Shown here in pieces: positions 1 through 10,027 of a DNA stretch of 64,000 bases. The DNA is from Massilia sp. H6 (GTDB lineage: Bacteria > Pseudomonadota > Gammaproteobacteria > Burkholderiales > Burkholderiaceae_D). The stretch spans positions 62,001 to 126,000 of the forward strand of contig NZ_CP103372.1 of the NCBI RefSeq assembly GCF_024802625.1, written 5' to 3'. A program made the translations under genes and the position numbers. The notes under the pieces were generated by a model. It ran no database searches, was not told where the DNA came from, and saw nothing but the letters and a program-made list of their open reading frames with translations. Each line of letters begins with the position of its first letter. Within the stretch, counting starts at the first letter, position 1.

Positions 1-60
1 TCCCCACGTGTGTCTGGCTGAACAATTGCTATCGTCCCGCTCAACCGTCACAATCGCGCA

Positions 61-708
61 ATGACAAAGACACTCCCACCATGGATGTCCCCAGTATCGG
101 CGGTCGACGATCTCGACCGGCCGCTCGATGACGTTATCTCGCGTATCGAGAAGCTCAACGAGGGCTTGCGCCGCTTCTGGTCGGAAGCCTCCGGGTGGGC
201 GCCAGAGGATGCGGCCGCTCTCATGACGAAGTCGCGCCTTGACTGGCAAGTTTCGCTTTCGCGTTCACTGCGCCATTGGGACTGCGATCCGCCGGAAGAC
301 CTTGAGGAAGGGGACCTCATCCTTGCGTGGACAAACTTGGGTAGCCTGATTGAAGGCACCATCAAGCTCTTCCTGGCCGTCCACTACGATAGTTACAAGA
401 ACGATATTGAGACGCTCAAAGACACGAAGGCGTGGCATAAAACGAAGAAAAAACTCCTCGACCCGGATGGGTTGGCTTTGGACACGCTCATCGATTACAT
501 CCAAAAGGCGAACTTGTTTCCGACCGAAGAAATCGACCTTTGCAAACTGGTCCAGTCGCGCCGCAATGCGATCCACGCGTTTAAGGATCGCCCGATCGAT
601 ACTGGCCTCGAGCTCCACATGGCGATCAAGAAGTATTTGTCCATGCTGCGAAGCACGGCCCAGATCCTCCCTTATCCTGACGACGTGTATGCGCCGCGGG
701 AAACATAG
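61..708 (+). CDS. hypothetical protein, HEPN-like C-terminal half
   Basis: The product is 215 residues, soluble, with no signal peptide or membrane segment. I do not recognise a named family. The second half (about residues 95-205) is alpha-helical and ends in a segment reading SRRNAIHAFKDRPI. An R-x4-H motif of this kind (here RRNAIH) is the hallmark of HEPN and related RNase or abortive-infection folds, so a HEPN-like domain is possible. That is an inference from one motif. The ATG at 61 has no clear Shine-Dalgarno sequence. The gene stands alone and its downstream neighbour is a decayed gene on the other strand, which suggests a recombination-prone edge. Confidence 0.6.
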   Translation: MTKTLPPWMSPVSAVDDLDRPLDDVISRIEKLNEGLRRFWSEASGWAPEDAAALMTKSRLDWQVSLSRSLRHWDCDPPEDLEEGDLILAWTNLGSLIEGTIKLFLAVHYDSYKNDIETLKDTKAWHKTKKKLLDPDGLALDTLIDYIQKANLFPTEEIDLCKLVQSRRNAIHAFKDRPIDTGLELHMAIKKYLSMLRSTAQILPYPDDVYAPRET

Positions 709-836
709 GCTATCGACCATGGCACAGGACGAGCGATCAAAGTTTGTGCCGCCATCAGCCCGGTGTGCAAGTAATCCTGCCGGTTCGTTCGGTCCTTTTG
801 CAAGGACGGTCGAATGGAGCCGATTGTACGGCAGTG

Positions 837-1265
837 TCAGAGCGGGGTCGGCGTGAGGATCTTGGGAAGATACAGCGGGTGGCCGGGATGGCCATCCGCT
901 GTTTTTCTTAGATAATGCAGTGCCGGAACCATCGACCGCACTGCCGCATTCCGCTCCAGGTGCGTCCCATAGACGCCCATGCGGCCACGACAACGCCAAC
1001 CGCCGCGCGCCAGGCGCTGCAGGTGAAAGTCGTTTTGCGGCCCGATTGGCTCGGCGGCCGCCTTCATGTCGTCAGGATCCGTCGCTCTGAACGCGAACAG
1101 GTTCGTCATACAAAGTGCGCCGTACCCCCAGGCCTTGGCGAAAGCGATGCAGCGGCGGATGGTCGGATCGTCGGTAACCTCGTCGGCAGTGCTCGGATTG
1201 AGAACGACGAACATCGCGTAGCCTTCCGGCTAGGTCGCCCAAGTCGCGCTATAGCGGCGTGTGCC
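837..1265 (-). pseudogene. decayed DUF1643 family gene
   Basis: The minus strand encodes FVVLNPSTADE, DDPTIRRCIAFAKAWGYG and GHPGHPLYL, which are signature blocks of the DUF1643 family (function unknown). An open frame of 125 codons begins at the ATG at 1214, but it is too short at the N-terminus. Reading upstream in the same frame gives RRYSATWAT, an amber TAG at 1230-1232, then PEGYAM, so the original gene began farther right. The middle reads GGWRCRGRMGVYG, whereas a neighbouring frame gives AVGVVVAAW, the expected family sequence. This implies two compensating frameshifts near 985-1015. Together the lesions point to a pseudogene. Confidence 0.7.
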
Positions 1266-1369
1266 TCAATGTCCTGATTGCAAGCACCTTCCGTGCTTGT
1301 TTGTTATCAGATGGCCAAGCTCGGTCGTGGCCTAGGATCGGTCAATCTCGACCTTTTCCAGAGCCCATC

Positions 1370-2527
1370 ATGACAAAGATTGCGTTGCTTCAACGATCCA
1401 ATCTGTCCGAAGACCAGTGGCATTCCATGCTCATCTCGCTGCTGCGAGGTTTAGCGGCGCTAATCGTTGCGGCCGCGCATCTGCGTGCCCAAGTCTACCC
1501 TGGCTTCGGCACCGTTCAGAACCCATCACTGCCGTTTCAGGGGCTTGCCTTTGCAGCCGGGTTTGCCTACCTTGCGGTGATCGTTTTTTTCGTGCTCAGC
1601 GGCTGGCTTGTCGGGGGCAGTCTTCTCAACCGCATTGGCACCGACGGCGTTATCAGAAATTACACAATCGACCGGGTAACCCGGTTGTGGATCGTGCTGA
1701 TACCGACCTTTGGCGCGATTTTGTTGTTCGGCTTGGCGACGGCCGCGCTCGATCCGTCGCGTTTGGCGTTCGCACCGGACAATGCGTACTCGGCAACTGC
1801 TCTTGTTGGCAACCTGGTTGGACTGCAAAACATTCTCGTGCCAGAGTTTGGCGGTAATTTTCCGTTATGGAGCCTAGCGAACGAGACTTGGTATTACGTG
1901 CTGTTTCCTCTACTCGTCATGCTATTCCGTACCCGGTCCACATGGCGCCGGGTCCTGATCCTGTTAACGGTTGCCGCTATCGTACAACTGCTGAACAGCG
2001 CAATCCTGCTGTACTTTTCGATCTGGCTGCTGGGTGCAGCATTCTCACGCGTGCGGATCGAATGTGGCCCGTTCCTGCGCTGGACCTTATTTCTTGGACT
2101 CATCGGCGCGGCTGCCGCTATCCGCCTGAAAGGGAAGAGCGACATCAGTGTGGACAGCTTTGTCCAGTACCTGTTATTCAGCATGGTCTTCGTGCTGTTT
2201 CTGTCGAGCATGCAAGTCACGTGGGCACGTACGCGAGCTAACGAGTGGGTCAACCGCGTCGGGCGATTCTTTTCGGAGTTTTCGTTTACGCTGTATGTCC
2301 TGCACATTCCACTGATGGGAGCGATGCTGCACCTTGCAGCGCCCGTCCTTGGCAACGCCAAGCTCGATCCTCACCGGCCGCTGCATTTGTTGGTGTATCT
2401 GCTCCTGTATGTTGGGCTCGTCGTCGGCGCCTTCCTGTTTCACCTGCCGTTTGAAGCCAGGACCTATCAGGTCCGGGAATGGCTGAAGACGACGTTACGA
2501 TTCCGGAGCGGCGCCGTCCGGGTTTGA
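1370..2527 (+). CDS. acyltransferase 3 family membrane protein (OafA/YrhL type)
   Basis: The product is about 385 residues from the ATG at 1370. Longer upstream readings are possible, but MTKIALLQ is the first plausible start. Family features seen are an N-terminal segment with AAHLRAQ (the catalytic-type His), FFVLSGWLVGGSL, WSLANETWYYVLFPLLV and a late FTLYVLHIPLM, with about ten hydrophobic segments. Such integral membrane enzymes O-acetylate or otherwise acylate surface polysaccharides or other exported substrates. The substrate cannot be told from sequence. The gene is not obviously part of the metal cluster that starts downstream, and a strong hairpin at 2568-2604 separates them. Confidence 0.85.
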   Translation: MTKIALLQRSNLSEDQWHSMLISLLRGLAALIVAAAHLRAQVYPGFGTVQNPSLPFQGLAFAAGFAYLAVIVFFVLSGWLVGGSLLNRIGTDGVIRNYTIDRVTRLWIVLIPTFGAILLFGLATAALDPSRLAFAPDNAYSATALVGNLVGLQNILVPEFGGNFPLWSLANETWYYVLFPLLVMLFRTRSTWRRVLILLTVAAIVQLLNSAILLYFSIWLLGAAFSRVRIECGPFLRWTLFLGLIGAAAAIRLKGKSDISVDSFVQYLLFSMVFVLFLSSMQVTWARTRANEWVNRVGRFFSEFSFTLYVLHIPLMGAMLHLAAPVLGNAKLDPHRPLHLLVYLLLYVGLVVGAFLFHLPFEARTYQVREWLKTTLRFRSGAVRV

Positions 2528-2567
2528 TTTCCGGCGCCGCCGCATAGCCAGGGCAGGGAACTGCAGG

Positions 2568-2604
2568 ACAAGTGGCGTCGTTGACAACAACGGACGCCAC
2601 TTGT
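2568..2604. terminator. long hairpin after the acyltransferase gene
   Basis: Arms ACAAGTGGCGTC and GACGCCACTTGT pair perfectly over 12 bp, and an inner GTTG/CAAC stem closes a small loop. There is no T-run after it, so it is either a terminator of unusual form or a processing hairpin. It lies between the acyltransferase stop and the first gene of the cus operon. Confidence 0.5.
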
Positions 2605-2620
2605 AGCATCCCACTTAATC

Positions 2621-3031
2621 ATGAAGCACCTCTCCCGTCCATCGCGGCTATTCGCTGCGACGATCACCCTTTTCAGCATCCTGTTCATGCAGCTTGCTGT
2701 GGCGGCGTACGCCTGCCCGGCGCTGAGCGTGCAGCATGAAAGCGAAGTCGCGCGCATGTCGGCCTACGTGCCGCCAGACGAGATGCCGGCCTGCCACGAG
2801 ATGGACCTGGTGCAGCCCAGCCTTTGCCACGCCTACCACCAAGCGGACAACCAATCGCTCGACAAGCCAGGGGTGCCGCCACTGCAACCGTTCCTGGCCG
2901 TCGGTTTCGGCTTGCCGCTGCTGCCGCTGGACGTCGCTTACCGACCAGACTCCGCCCCCGCTAATCCTCCTTTCCTGACGCGAACAACGTCACCGCCCCT
3001 GGCGATCCGCCACTGCTGTTTCCGTATCTGA
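2621..3031 (+). CDS. small secreted Cys/His protein heading the cus operon
   Basis: The product is 136 residues. It has a signal peptide (residues 1-31, basic MKHLSRPSR then a hydrophobic run to VAAYA). The rest contains potential metal ligands: YACPALS, MPACHEMD, SLCHAYHQ and a C-terminal HCCFRI. No known enzyme domain is visible. It sits 76 bp before cusC in the same direction and looks like the most diverged member of the short leader-like secreted proteins that precede four other metal operons here. A role as a periplasmic metal binder or as a modulator of operon expression is inference. Confidence 0.65.
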   Translation: MKHLSRPSRLFAATITLFSILFMQLAVAAYACPALSVQHESEVARMSAYVPPDEMPACHEMDLVQPSLCHAYHQADNQSLDKPGVPPLQPFLAVGFGLPLLPLDVAYRPDSAPANPPFLTRTTSPPLAIRHCCFRI

Positions 3032-3107
3032 TCCTCCTGCTTGCCAAGTCTGTCGTCGCTGCGCCTCGCGCACTGGCGATGTTGTGCGTTGCATCCTTGG
3101 AGGTTCC

Positions 3108-4442
3108 ATGTTTATCCCATACACCGCGCCCGTGCTGGCGCGTCATCGCGCCTGTCGACACGGCGCACGGCTCGTACTCGCCTCATTGATCTCCGCATTG
3201 TGCGGCGGTGCCGGCGCGGCCAACAGTCTGCTGACACTGCAGGAGGCGCAGTTCCGCGCGGTAGAACGTTCCCGTCTTCTTGCCGCCAAGGACTATGCCG
3301 TTCATGCGTCGCGAGAACAGGCCGTCGCTGCCGCGCGTTTGCCCGACCCGGTCCTGAAGGTCGGCGTCGACAACGTACCGGTCGACGGACCGGACCGGTT
3401 CAGCACGACACGCGATTTCATGACCCAGCGTCGCATCGGCCTCATGCAAGACCTGACGCGCGCCGACAAGCGGCGCTTGCGCGCAGAGCGCTTTGAGCGC
3501 GAAGCCGACAGGACATCGGCGGAAAAGACTGCGGCCGCCGCCGCGATCGAGCGCGACACGGCGGTGGCCTGGCTGGAACGCTATTACGCTGAGGCGATGG
3601 CAGGGCTGGTCGCCGAACAGGAACAGCAGGCGGGCCAGGAGGTCGCGGCGGCCGAGGCTGCATACCGTGGCGGACGCGGCGCACAAGCCGACGTCTTCAG
3701 CGTCCGCGGGGAAGCGGTTGCCCTGGCTGATCGCGCCCGCGAGCTGGGACGGCGCGTCGCCAACGCCAAACTGGCGCTCGCGCGCTGGATCGGCGAGGCG
3801 GCGCAGCTCCCCCTCGCAGGCAAGCCGGTACTTGACGCCGTTCCGCTCGAGCTGAGGACGCTGGAAACCCAGCTTGGCCATCATCCCGAGATCGCCGTCC
3901 TGCGCAAGCAGGAAGACATCGCTGCAGCCGAAGCGGCGCTGGCACGGGCCGACAAAAAGCCAGACTGGAGCGTCGAAGTCGCATTCCAGCAGCGCGGACA
4001 CGCGTACTCGAACATGCTGTCTGTCGGTGTGTCCGTTCCCTTGCAGTGGAATCAAGGTAACCGGCAGGACAGGGAGGTATCGGCACGGCTGGCACAGCTC
4101 GAGCAGGCGAAGGCCGAAAGCGAGGATGCGCTGCAGGCGCACGTAGCCGAGGTGGGGGCCATGCTCAATGAGTGGCAGAGCAACCGGGAGCGCCAGGCGC
4201 GACTGGAGCAGGACCTGCTTCCGCTGGCACGCTCACGGAGCACGTCTGCTCTCGCGCAATACCGCGGAGGCAAGATGTCGCTCGCCGACGTGCTCGCGGC
4301 GCGGCGCAGCGAACTCGATGCACGTTTACAGGTGCTGCAGCTGGAGGCGGACACTGGCCGCCTCTGGGCGCAGCTCCGGTTCCTGGTCCCTGCGGGCGGA
4401 CAACACAATGCGAACCCGGGTACCGACGGGAGGCAGCAATGA
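3108..4442 (+). CDS. cusC: TolC-family outer-membrane efflux channel (CusC-like)
   Basis: The product is about 444 residues from the ATG at 3108, chosen because GGAGG lies 4 bases upstream; a GTG at 3084 is an alternative. A signal peptide ends near CGGAGA. Long heptad-rich helices rich in Ala, Glu and Gln with two repeats follow, typical of outer-membrane factors that form the periplasmic tunnel. There is no clear lipobox, unlike E. coli CusC. The stop overlaps the start of the next gene (ATGA), indicating translational coupling with the adaptor and pump. The expected role is the outer channel of a Cu(I)/Ag(I) tripartite efflux complex. Metal specificity is inferred from the neighbours. Confidence 0.88.
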   Translation: MFIPYTAPVLARHRACRHGARLVLASLISALCGGAGAANSLLTLQEAQFRAVERSRLLAAKDYAVHASREQAVAAARLPDPVLKVGVDNVPVDGPDRFSTTRDFMTQRRIGLMQDLTRADKRRLRAERFEREADRTSAEKTAAAAAIERDTAVAWLERYYAEAMAGLVAEQEQQAGQEVAAAEAAYRGGRGAQADVFSVRGEAVALADRARELGRRVANAKLALARWIGEAAQLPLAGKPVLDAVPLELRTLETQLGHHPEIAVLRKQEDIAAAEAALARADKKPDWSVEVAFQQRGHAYSNMLSVGVSVPLQWNQGNRQDREVSARLAQLEQAKAESEDALQAHVAEVGAMLNEWQSNRERQARLEQDLLPLARSRSTSALAQYRGGKMSLADVLAARRSELDARLQVLQLEADTGRLWAQLRFLVPAGGQHNANPGTDGRQQ

Positions 4443-6025
4443 ACAGGAAAACCATGGCGATTGCCCTGCTGGCGACGCTCGTCGTCGGGGCAGGGGGGTA
4501 TGGCGTCTATCGCCTCGGGATGAACAAGGGAATGGAAGCCGGGGCCGGGGCAGCGCCGGCGGCGCACGCAGGGGCGGGCAGTGCGCTCGATCCGGCGACC
4601 GGAAGGAAGGTGCTGTACTGGCATGACCCGATGGTGCCGGGGCAGAAGTTCGACAAGCCAGGCAAGTCGCCTTTCATGGACATGCAGCTCGTTCCCGTGT
4701 ACGCCGATGCGCCTGCGGACGAGGGCAAGGTCTCGATCAGTCCAGTGGTGGAACAGAATCTCGGGATCCGCACCGCCGACGTCACGCGGGGCAAGCTGGC
4801 CATGGGCGTCGAAGCCGTCGGCACCGTCGCCTACAACGAGCGCGACGTCGCGCTGGTGCAGGCGCGCAGCGCCGGCTTCGTCGAGCGGCTGTTCGTGCGG
4901 GCGCCGCTCGACCCTGTAAAAAAGGGCCAGCCGCTGGCGGCAGTGTATGTGCCGGACTGGGTCGGGGCGCAAGAGGAATTCCTGGCGGTGAAGCGCATGC
5001 CCGGGAACGGCCTTGATGGCCTGTTGGATGGCGCCCGGCAGCGCATGCGCCTTGCAGGCATGACCGACGCCCAGATTCGGGCTGTCGACCTTGGGGGGAA
5101 GGTGCAGCCGCGGGTGACGATCGACGCCCCGGTCAGCGGCGTCGTGTCCGAGCTGTCGGTACGCGAGGGAACGACGGTTGCCGTCGGCGCACCGATGTTT
5201 CGGATCAACGGACTGCGCACCGTCTGGATCAACGCGGAAGTGCCGGAAGCGGCCGCGGCGCAGGTACGCCCCGGCAGCCTCGTGGAGGCACGCACCCCAT
5301 CCTCGCCCGGCACCGTGCTGAAAGGCCGGGTCAGCGCGATCCTGCCGGAAGTCGATCCTGCAACTCGAACCCTGCGCGCCCGAGTCGAGCTGGAGAATCC
5401 GGGGCAGCGGCTCGTGCCGGGCATGTTCGCGACCGTGCGCTTCGCGCCGGCCGCGGGCACGGACACGCTGCTGGTACCGACCGAAGCAGTCATCCGGACG
5501 GGACAGCGCAGCGTCGTGATGGTGGCGCTTGGAGAGGGCAAGTTCACGCCGGTGGAGGTCGAACCTGGCAGCGAGGGCGATGGCAAGACCGAGATCCGCC
5601 GTGGGCTCGAGGCAGGACAAAAAGTGGTGGTCTCAGGCCAGTTCCTGATCGATTCGGAAGCAAGCCTGCGCGGAACCGCGACTCGCCTGGCCGAGCCCCC
5701 GAAAGCTGCGCAAGCCCCGCAGGGCGTGCGACCCCAACCGGCCGATACGGGTGCGGGCACGGGTGCGGATACGGGGGCCGGACGCCATCGCGGCGAAGGC
5801 AAGGTCGAGAGCATCGACAAGGACGAAATCGTACTCTCGCACGGGCCGGTTCCAAGCCTGCAATGGCCACCGATGACGATGGGCTTCAAGCTGCCCGCCG
5901 GCGGATTGCCGGGCGAGTTCGCTGTCGGAGACTCGGTAACGTTCGAGTTCCGGCAAAGCGGTGAAGGCGAGTACGAGATCATCAATATCACCCGGACGCC
6001 CGGGGAGCAGAAAGGCCGGAAATGA
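4439..6025 (+). CDS. cusB: RND periplasmic adaptor with fused CusF-like copper domain (CusB-like)
   Basis: The product is about 528 residues starting at the ATG at 4439 that overlaps the cusC stop. Order of domains: N-terminal membrane anchor (residues 5-22); a heavy-metal-binding segment with [22 protein letters not shown] (about 60-85); the membrane-fusion barrel and lipoyl parts; then a C-terminal CusF-type domain (about 455-520) with [13 protein letters not shown], the Trp and Met ligands used for Cu(I)/Ag(I). E. coli keeps CusB and CusF as separate proteins, so this is a fusion that builds the metallochaperone into the pump. A Gly/Ala/Thr-rich linker joins the parts. The stop overlaps cusA. 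Confidence 0.9.
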   Translation: MNRKTMAIALLATLVVGAGGYGVYRLGMNKGMEAGAGAAPAAHAGAGSALDPATGRKVLYWHDPMVPGQKFDKPGKSPFMDMQLVPVYADAPADEGKVSISPVVEQNLGIRTADVTRGKLAMGVEAVGTVAYNERDVALVQARSAGFVERLFVRAPLDPVKKGQPLAAVYVPDWVGAQEEFLAVKRMPGNGLDGLLDGARQRMRLAGMTDAQIRAVDLGGKVQPRVTIDAPVSGVVSELSVREGTTVAVGAPMFRINGLRTVWINAEVPEAAAAQVRPGSLVEARTPSSPGTVLKGRVSAILPEVDPATRTLRARVELENPGQRLVPGMFATVRFAPAAGTDTLLVPTEAVIRTGQRSVVMVALGEGKFTPVEVEPGSEGDGKTEIRRGLEAGQKVVVSGQFLIDSEASLRGTATRLAEPPKAAQAPQGVRPQPADTGAGTGADTGAGRHRGEGKVESIDKDEIVLSHGPVPSLQWPPMTMGFKLPAGGLPGEFAVGDSVTFEFRQSGEGEYEIINITRTPGEQKGRK

Positions 6026-9000
6026 TCGCCCGACTGATCCGCTGGTCGATCGCCAATCGTTTCCTCGTGCTCCTGGCCACGGCAGGCATGACCGCATGGG
6101 GCGCCTGGTCCCTCCAGCGCACGCCGCTCGACGCGCTTCCCGACCTGTCCGACGTGCAGGTCATCATCCGCACGACCTGGCCCGGCCAGGCGCCGCAGAT
6201 CGTCGAGAACCAAGTCACCTATCCGCTGACGACCACCATGCTGTCGGTTCCCGGGGCGAAGACCGTGCGCGGTTATTCGTTCTTCGGCGACTCCTTCGTT
6301 TACATCCTGTTCGAGGACGGGACCGATCCGTACTGGGCACGTTCGCGCGTGCTGGAATACCTGAACCAGGTCCAATCGCGGCTCCCGACGCAAGCGAAGC
6401 CTGCACTCGGACCGGACGCGAGCGGCGTCGGATGGGTCTATGAATATGCGCTGGTCGACCGGAGCGGCAAGATGGACCTCTCGCAGCTGCGTGCGCTCCA
6501 GGACTGGTTCCTCAAGTACGAATTGAAGACTGTACCCAACGTGTCGGAGGTCGCAAGCCTGGGTGGCATGGTGCGGCAGTATCAGATCGTGCTTGATCCT
6601 GCCAAGCTGCGGGCCTACAACATTGCGCATAACGTGGTGATCGAGGCGGTGCAGAAGGCCAATCAGGAAGCCGGTGGTTCGGTGCTCGAGCTGGGCGAAG
6701 CCGAATACATGGTACGTTCGAGCGGTTATCTCCAATCGCTCGACGACTTCCGCAAGATTCCCCTGATGACATCCGAGGCTGGTATTCCTGTCCGGCTCGG
6801 TGACGTCGCGCGAATCCAGCTGGGTCCGGAAATGCGACGCGGCATCTCCGAGCTCAACGGCGAAGGCGAGGTTGCAGGTGGCATCATCGTCATGCGCTCA
6901 GGGAAAAATGCACTGGAAACCATCGATGCGGTGAAAGCCAAACTGGCGGCCCTCAAGCCAGGTCTGCCCCCTGGCGTGGAGATCGTTCCCACTTACGACA
7001 GATCGCACTTGATCAGACGGGCGGTAGACAATCTGCGCGACAAGCTGGTCGAGGAATTTGTCGTCGTTGCGATTGTGTGCGCAATCTTCCTGTTCCATCT
7101 GCGTTCGGCGCTGGTCGCGATTGTCACATTGCCGATCGGTATTCTGGTCGCCTTTATCATCATGCATTACCAAGGGGTGAACGCGAACATCATGTCGCTG
7201 GGCGGTATCGCGATCGCGGTCGGGGCGATGGTGGACGCCGCCGTGGTCATGATTGAGAACGCGCACAAGCATATCGAAGCATGGAATCACGCCCATCCGG
7301 GAGCGAAGCTGGAAGGGGAGGCTCGCTGGCGGGTCATTGGAGACGCCGCAGCGGAAGTCGGCCCAGCGCTGTTCTTCTCGCTGCTGATCATTGTGCTGTC
7401 GTTCATTCCGGTGTTCACATTGGAGGCGCAGGAAGGACGCCTGTTCTCGCCGCTCGCGTTTACGAAGACCTACTCCATGGCAGCGGCTGCAGGTCTGGCC
7501 GTGACCTTGATTCCGGTATTGATGGGTTACCTGATCCGCGGGCGTATTCCCGAGGAGCACAAGAATCCACTGAATCGCTTCCTGATCGCCGTCTACCGGC
7601 CCTTGCTTGATGGCGTGCTGCGCTTTCCCAAGGCGACGCTGGTCGCTGCCGCCGTGATTGCCACCATCACTATCTGGCCGATGACCCGGCTCGGCGCAGA
7701 ATTCATGCCGCCTCTCGACGAAGGCGACGTTCTGTACATGCCCTCGGCGCTACCAGGGCTATCGGCGGGCAAGGTGTCGCAACTGCTGCAGCAAACCGAC
7801 CGCCTGATCAAAACCGTACCCGAAGTGCAAAGCGTGTTCGGGAAAGCGGGACGGGCCGAGACGGCAACCGATCCTGCGCCGCTGGAGATGTTCGAAACCA
7901 CGATCCAATTCAAGCCCAGGGATCAATGGCGGCCGGGCATGACCACGGATAAGCTGGTCGAGGAACTCGACCGCGTGGTCAAGGTACCTGGGCTCTCCAA
8001 CATCTGGGTGCCACCCATCCGAAATCGCATCGATATGCTGGCCACCGGCATCAAGAGTCCGGTCGGCGTCAAGGTAGCCGGTACCAGCCTGCAGGAGATC
8101 GATCGCGTTGCTGGAGAAATCGAACGGATCGTCAAGACGGTGCCCGGCGTGTCGTCGGCACTCGCTGAACGTCTCAACGGAGGACGCTATGTCGACGTCA
8201 ACATCAACCGCGACCAGGCAGCTCGGTACGGCTTGAATATCGCCGACGTGCAGAGCGTCGTGTCGGCAGCAATTGGGGGCGACAACATCGGCGAGACTGT
8301 CGAAGGCCTGCAGCGCTTCCCGATCAACGTTCGCTATCCGCGCGAAATCCGTGATTCAATCGAAAACCTGCGGCAATTGCCCGTCCTGACGCCACGCGGG
8401 GCACAGATTCGCCTGGGTGATGTGGCAGAGATCCGCATCAATGAGGGCCCACCCATGCTCAGGAGTGAAAACGCACGCCTGTCCGGGTGGGTGTACGTCG
8501 ACATCCGGGGACGCGACATGAACTCGGTGGTACGCGACATGCAGCAAGCTGTCGCGAAGGAGGTCAAGCTGCAACCGGGTTACTCGATTTCCTGGTCAGG
8601 TCAGTTTGAATACCTGGAACGCGCCAGTGCGAAGCTCAAGATTGTGGTGCCGGCGACGCTCCTGGTGATCTTCATCCTCCTCTACCTGACATTCAAGCGC
8701 TTTGACGAGGCGATCCTGATCATGGCCACCTTGCCGTTCGCACTGGCCGGCGGTATCTGGCTTCTCTGGATGCTCGGACACCACCTTTCGGTTGCCAGTG
8801 CGGTCGGCTTCATTGCACTTGCCGGCGTAGCGGCCGAGTTCGGCGTGATCATGTTGCTCTACCTGAAGCATGCCTGGGAAGCCCGCCTGGCTGCCGGAAA
8901 GTCATCCGAAGCCGATCTGTTGGATGCCATTCGAGAGGGGGCAGTTCAACGCGTGAGGCCGAAGGCCATGACCGTCGCGGTAATCATCGCAGGTCTGGTG

Positions 9001-9198
9001 CCCATCATGATCGCCCATGGCACCGGTTCCGAAATCATGCAGCGTATTGCGGCGCCAATGGTTGGCGGGATGCTGTCCGCGCCATTGCTGTCGATGTTTG
9101 TGGTTCCGGTCGTTTATATGTTGATGCGCCGTCGGGAGCTGCGACAAGAGGATATCCCGAAACCCGCACGTAACGAGGTCAGTTATGAAAGCACATGA
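6022..9198 (+). CDS. cusA: heavy-metal RND efflux pump (CusA-like)
   Basis: The product is 1058 residues, full length for the HME-RND family. Twelve membrane segments and two large periplasmic loops are apparent. The TM4 motif [19 protein letters not shown] (Asp near residue 404) is that of the Cu/Ag (CusA) branch, rather than the DFGxxxDGAVV motif of Zn/Co/Cd pumps. [15 protein letters not shown] and VRPKAMT supply the other relay charges. It uses the proton gradient to move Cu(I)/Ag(I) from periplasm or cytoplasm into the CusC channel. The ATG overlaps the cusB stop, completing a coupled CBA operon. Confidence 0.93.
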   Translation: MIARLIRWSIANRFLVLLATAGMTAWGAWSLQRTPLDALPDLSDVQVIIRTTWPGQAPQIVENQVTYPLTTTMLSVPGAKTVRGYSFFGDSFVYILFEDGTDPYWARSRVLEYLNQVQSRLPTQAKPALGPDASGVGWVYEYALVDRSGKMDLSQLRALQDWFLKYELKTVPNVSEVASLGGMVRQYQIVLDPAKLRAYNIAHNVVIEAVQKANQEAGGSVLELGEAEYMVRSSGYLQSLDDFRKIPLMTSEAGIPVRLGDVARIQLGPEMRRGISELNGEGEVAGGIIVMRSGKNALETIDAVKAKLAALKPGLPPGVEIVPTYDRSHLIRRAVDNLRDKLVEEFVVVAIVCAIFLFHLRSALVAIVTLPIGILVAFIIMHYQGVNANIMSLGGIAIAVGAMVDAAVVMIENAHKHIEAWNHAHPGAKLEGEARWRVIGDAAAEVGPALFFSLLIIVLSFIPVFTLEAQEGRLFSPLAFTKTYSMAAAAGLAVTLIPVLMGYLIRGRIPEEHKNPLNRFLIAVYRPLLDGVLRFPKATLVAAAVIATITIWPMTRLGAEFMPPLDEGDVLYMPSALPGLSAGKVSQLLQQTDRLIKTVPEVQSVFGKAGRAETATDPAPLEMFETTIQFKPRDQWRPGMTTDKLVEELDRVVKVPGLSNIWVPPIRNRIDMLATGIKSPVGVKVAGTSLQEIDRVAGEIERIVKTVPGVSSALAERLNGGRYVDVNINRDQAARYGLNIADVQSVVSAAIGGDNIGETVEGLQRFPINVRYPREIRDSIENLRQLPVLTPRGAQIRLGDVAEIRINEGPPMLRSENARLSGWVYVDIRGRDMNSVVRDMQQAVAKEVKLQPGYSISWSGQFEYLERASAKLKIVVPATLLVIFILLYLTFKRFDEAILIMATLPFALAGGIWLLWMLGHHLSVASAVGFIALAGVAAEFGVIMLLYLKHAWEARLAAGKSSEADLLDAIREGAVQRVRPKAMTVAVIIAGLVPIMIAHGTGSEIMQRIAAPMVGGMLSAPLLSMFVVPVVYMLMRRRELRQEDIPKPARNEVSYEST

Positions 9199-9256
9199 AT
9201 GATGTTGTCCGGTCGCGGATGAAAAACTCTACTTTACCCACCTTGAGGAGAATCTC

Positions 9257-9691
9257 ATGAAACGTTTTGCCCCACTGTCCCTGATCGCTGCATAGACCAT
9301 TTCCGGCGCTGCCTTCGGCCAGGCTGGCGATATGAAGGGTATGGATATGAAACAAGGCTGCATGGACATGAAGGATATGAAGGATATAAAGGGCATGGAT
9401 ATGTCGGCATGTAAGGACATGATGAAGGAGAAAACGTCCGATAGCAAAGCCCAGGGTACGCCCCAAAAAGGGGTAGTGCATAAAACGTCGGCCGTAGTGA
9501 AGGCGCTGGATCAGGCCAACGGCAAAGTGACGCTTGCACATGATCAGGTAAAAACCCTCAACTGGCCGCCAATGACGATGAGCTTCGGCGTTAAGGACAA
9601 GTCATTGTTCGACAAGCTTGCAGTCGGCAAAAAAGTTGACGTGGAGTTCACCCAGCAAGGGTCGAACTACATCATCTCATCTGTCAAATGA
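9257..9691 (+). pseudogene. CusF-like periplasmic copper chaperone with amber codon in the signal peptide
   Basis: A good ribosome site (GAGGAG) precedes the ATG at 9257, which opens a signal peptide MKRFAPLSLIAA. A TAG follows at 9293-9295, and the same frame continues TISGAAFGQAGD into the mature part. The mature protein has a Met/Lys/Asp-rich stretch (KGMDMKQGCMDMKDMKD) and then a CusF domain with LNWPPMTMSFGVKD, the Cu(I)/Ag(I) site. Translation could restart at the ATG at 9332, but that product would lack an export signal. A sequencing error, a true null allele or readthrough are all possible. TAG is used as a normal stop elsewhere in the window, so decay is the simplest reading. Confidence 0.75.
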
Positions 9692-9726
9692 CGCGCGTAC
9701 GAGCGTTCATGCTCGTACGCGCGTCA
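9689..9726. terminator. 16-bp perfect inverted repeat ending the cus operon
   Basis: Arms TGACGCGCGTACGAGC and GCTCGTACGCGCGTCA flank the 6-base loop GTTCAT, and the left arm begins at the stop codon of the cusF-like gene. No T-run follows, so termination efficiency is uncertain. It marks the end of the cus transcription unit. Confidence 0.6.
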
Positions 9727-10027
9727 TCGCAGTGAAAGGCTGGGCAGCTGCGGTCGCTGCTCTGGCATGCCATTGTGCTGACGCTGAATGACCAGGATGT
9801 TGACCACTATCCCTTCAGAATGGCTTGTCGCGCCTGAGTTTCCGTTTTCTGAAACGTCCCGGAAGATGGAATAGGCAGAACCGAAGAAGTGGCGCAACGA
9901 GTGGTCCTCCGGACATTACAATCTGCGGCGCTGCGCGCAGCACCGTACAGAGCCGGGTGTCTCCATCAAGTTCGTTTCAACTTTCTAGTGTGTGCGCTTG
10001 TCGCTGCAAGCATGCTACATTGACCAT
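9727..10027. other. intergenic stretch with no recognised gene
   Basis: About 300 bases separate the cus operon hairpin from the next secreted protein. Open frames here are short and resemble nothing I know. No clear operator or transposon end was seen. The promoter of the cop genes probably lies in its last 100 bases. Confidence 0.4.

Noticed and set aside
872-908. A GC-rich hairpin followed by TTTTTCTT that looks like a rho-independent terminator.
   Set aside because: It lies inside the DUF1643 remnant and encodes the conserved GHPGHPLYL block, so the symmetry is explained by coding sequence; a true terminator is not needed there.
3183-4142. A long minus-strand open frame of 319 codons opposite cusC.
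   Set aside because: It is a shadow of the GC-rich plus-strand gene, with no ribosome site and no recognisable domain.
838-9295. Two in-frame amber codons (DUF1643 remnant and the cusF-like gene) as a sign of amber recoding.
   Set aside because: TAG is a normal stop for intact genes here (for example at 708 and 17240), and the DUF1643 gene carries further lesions, so independent decay is simpler.
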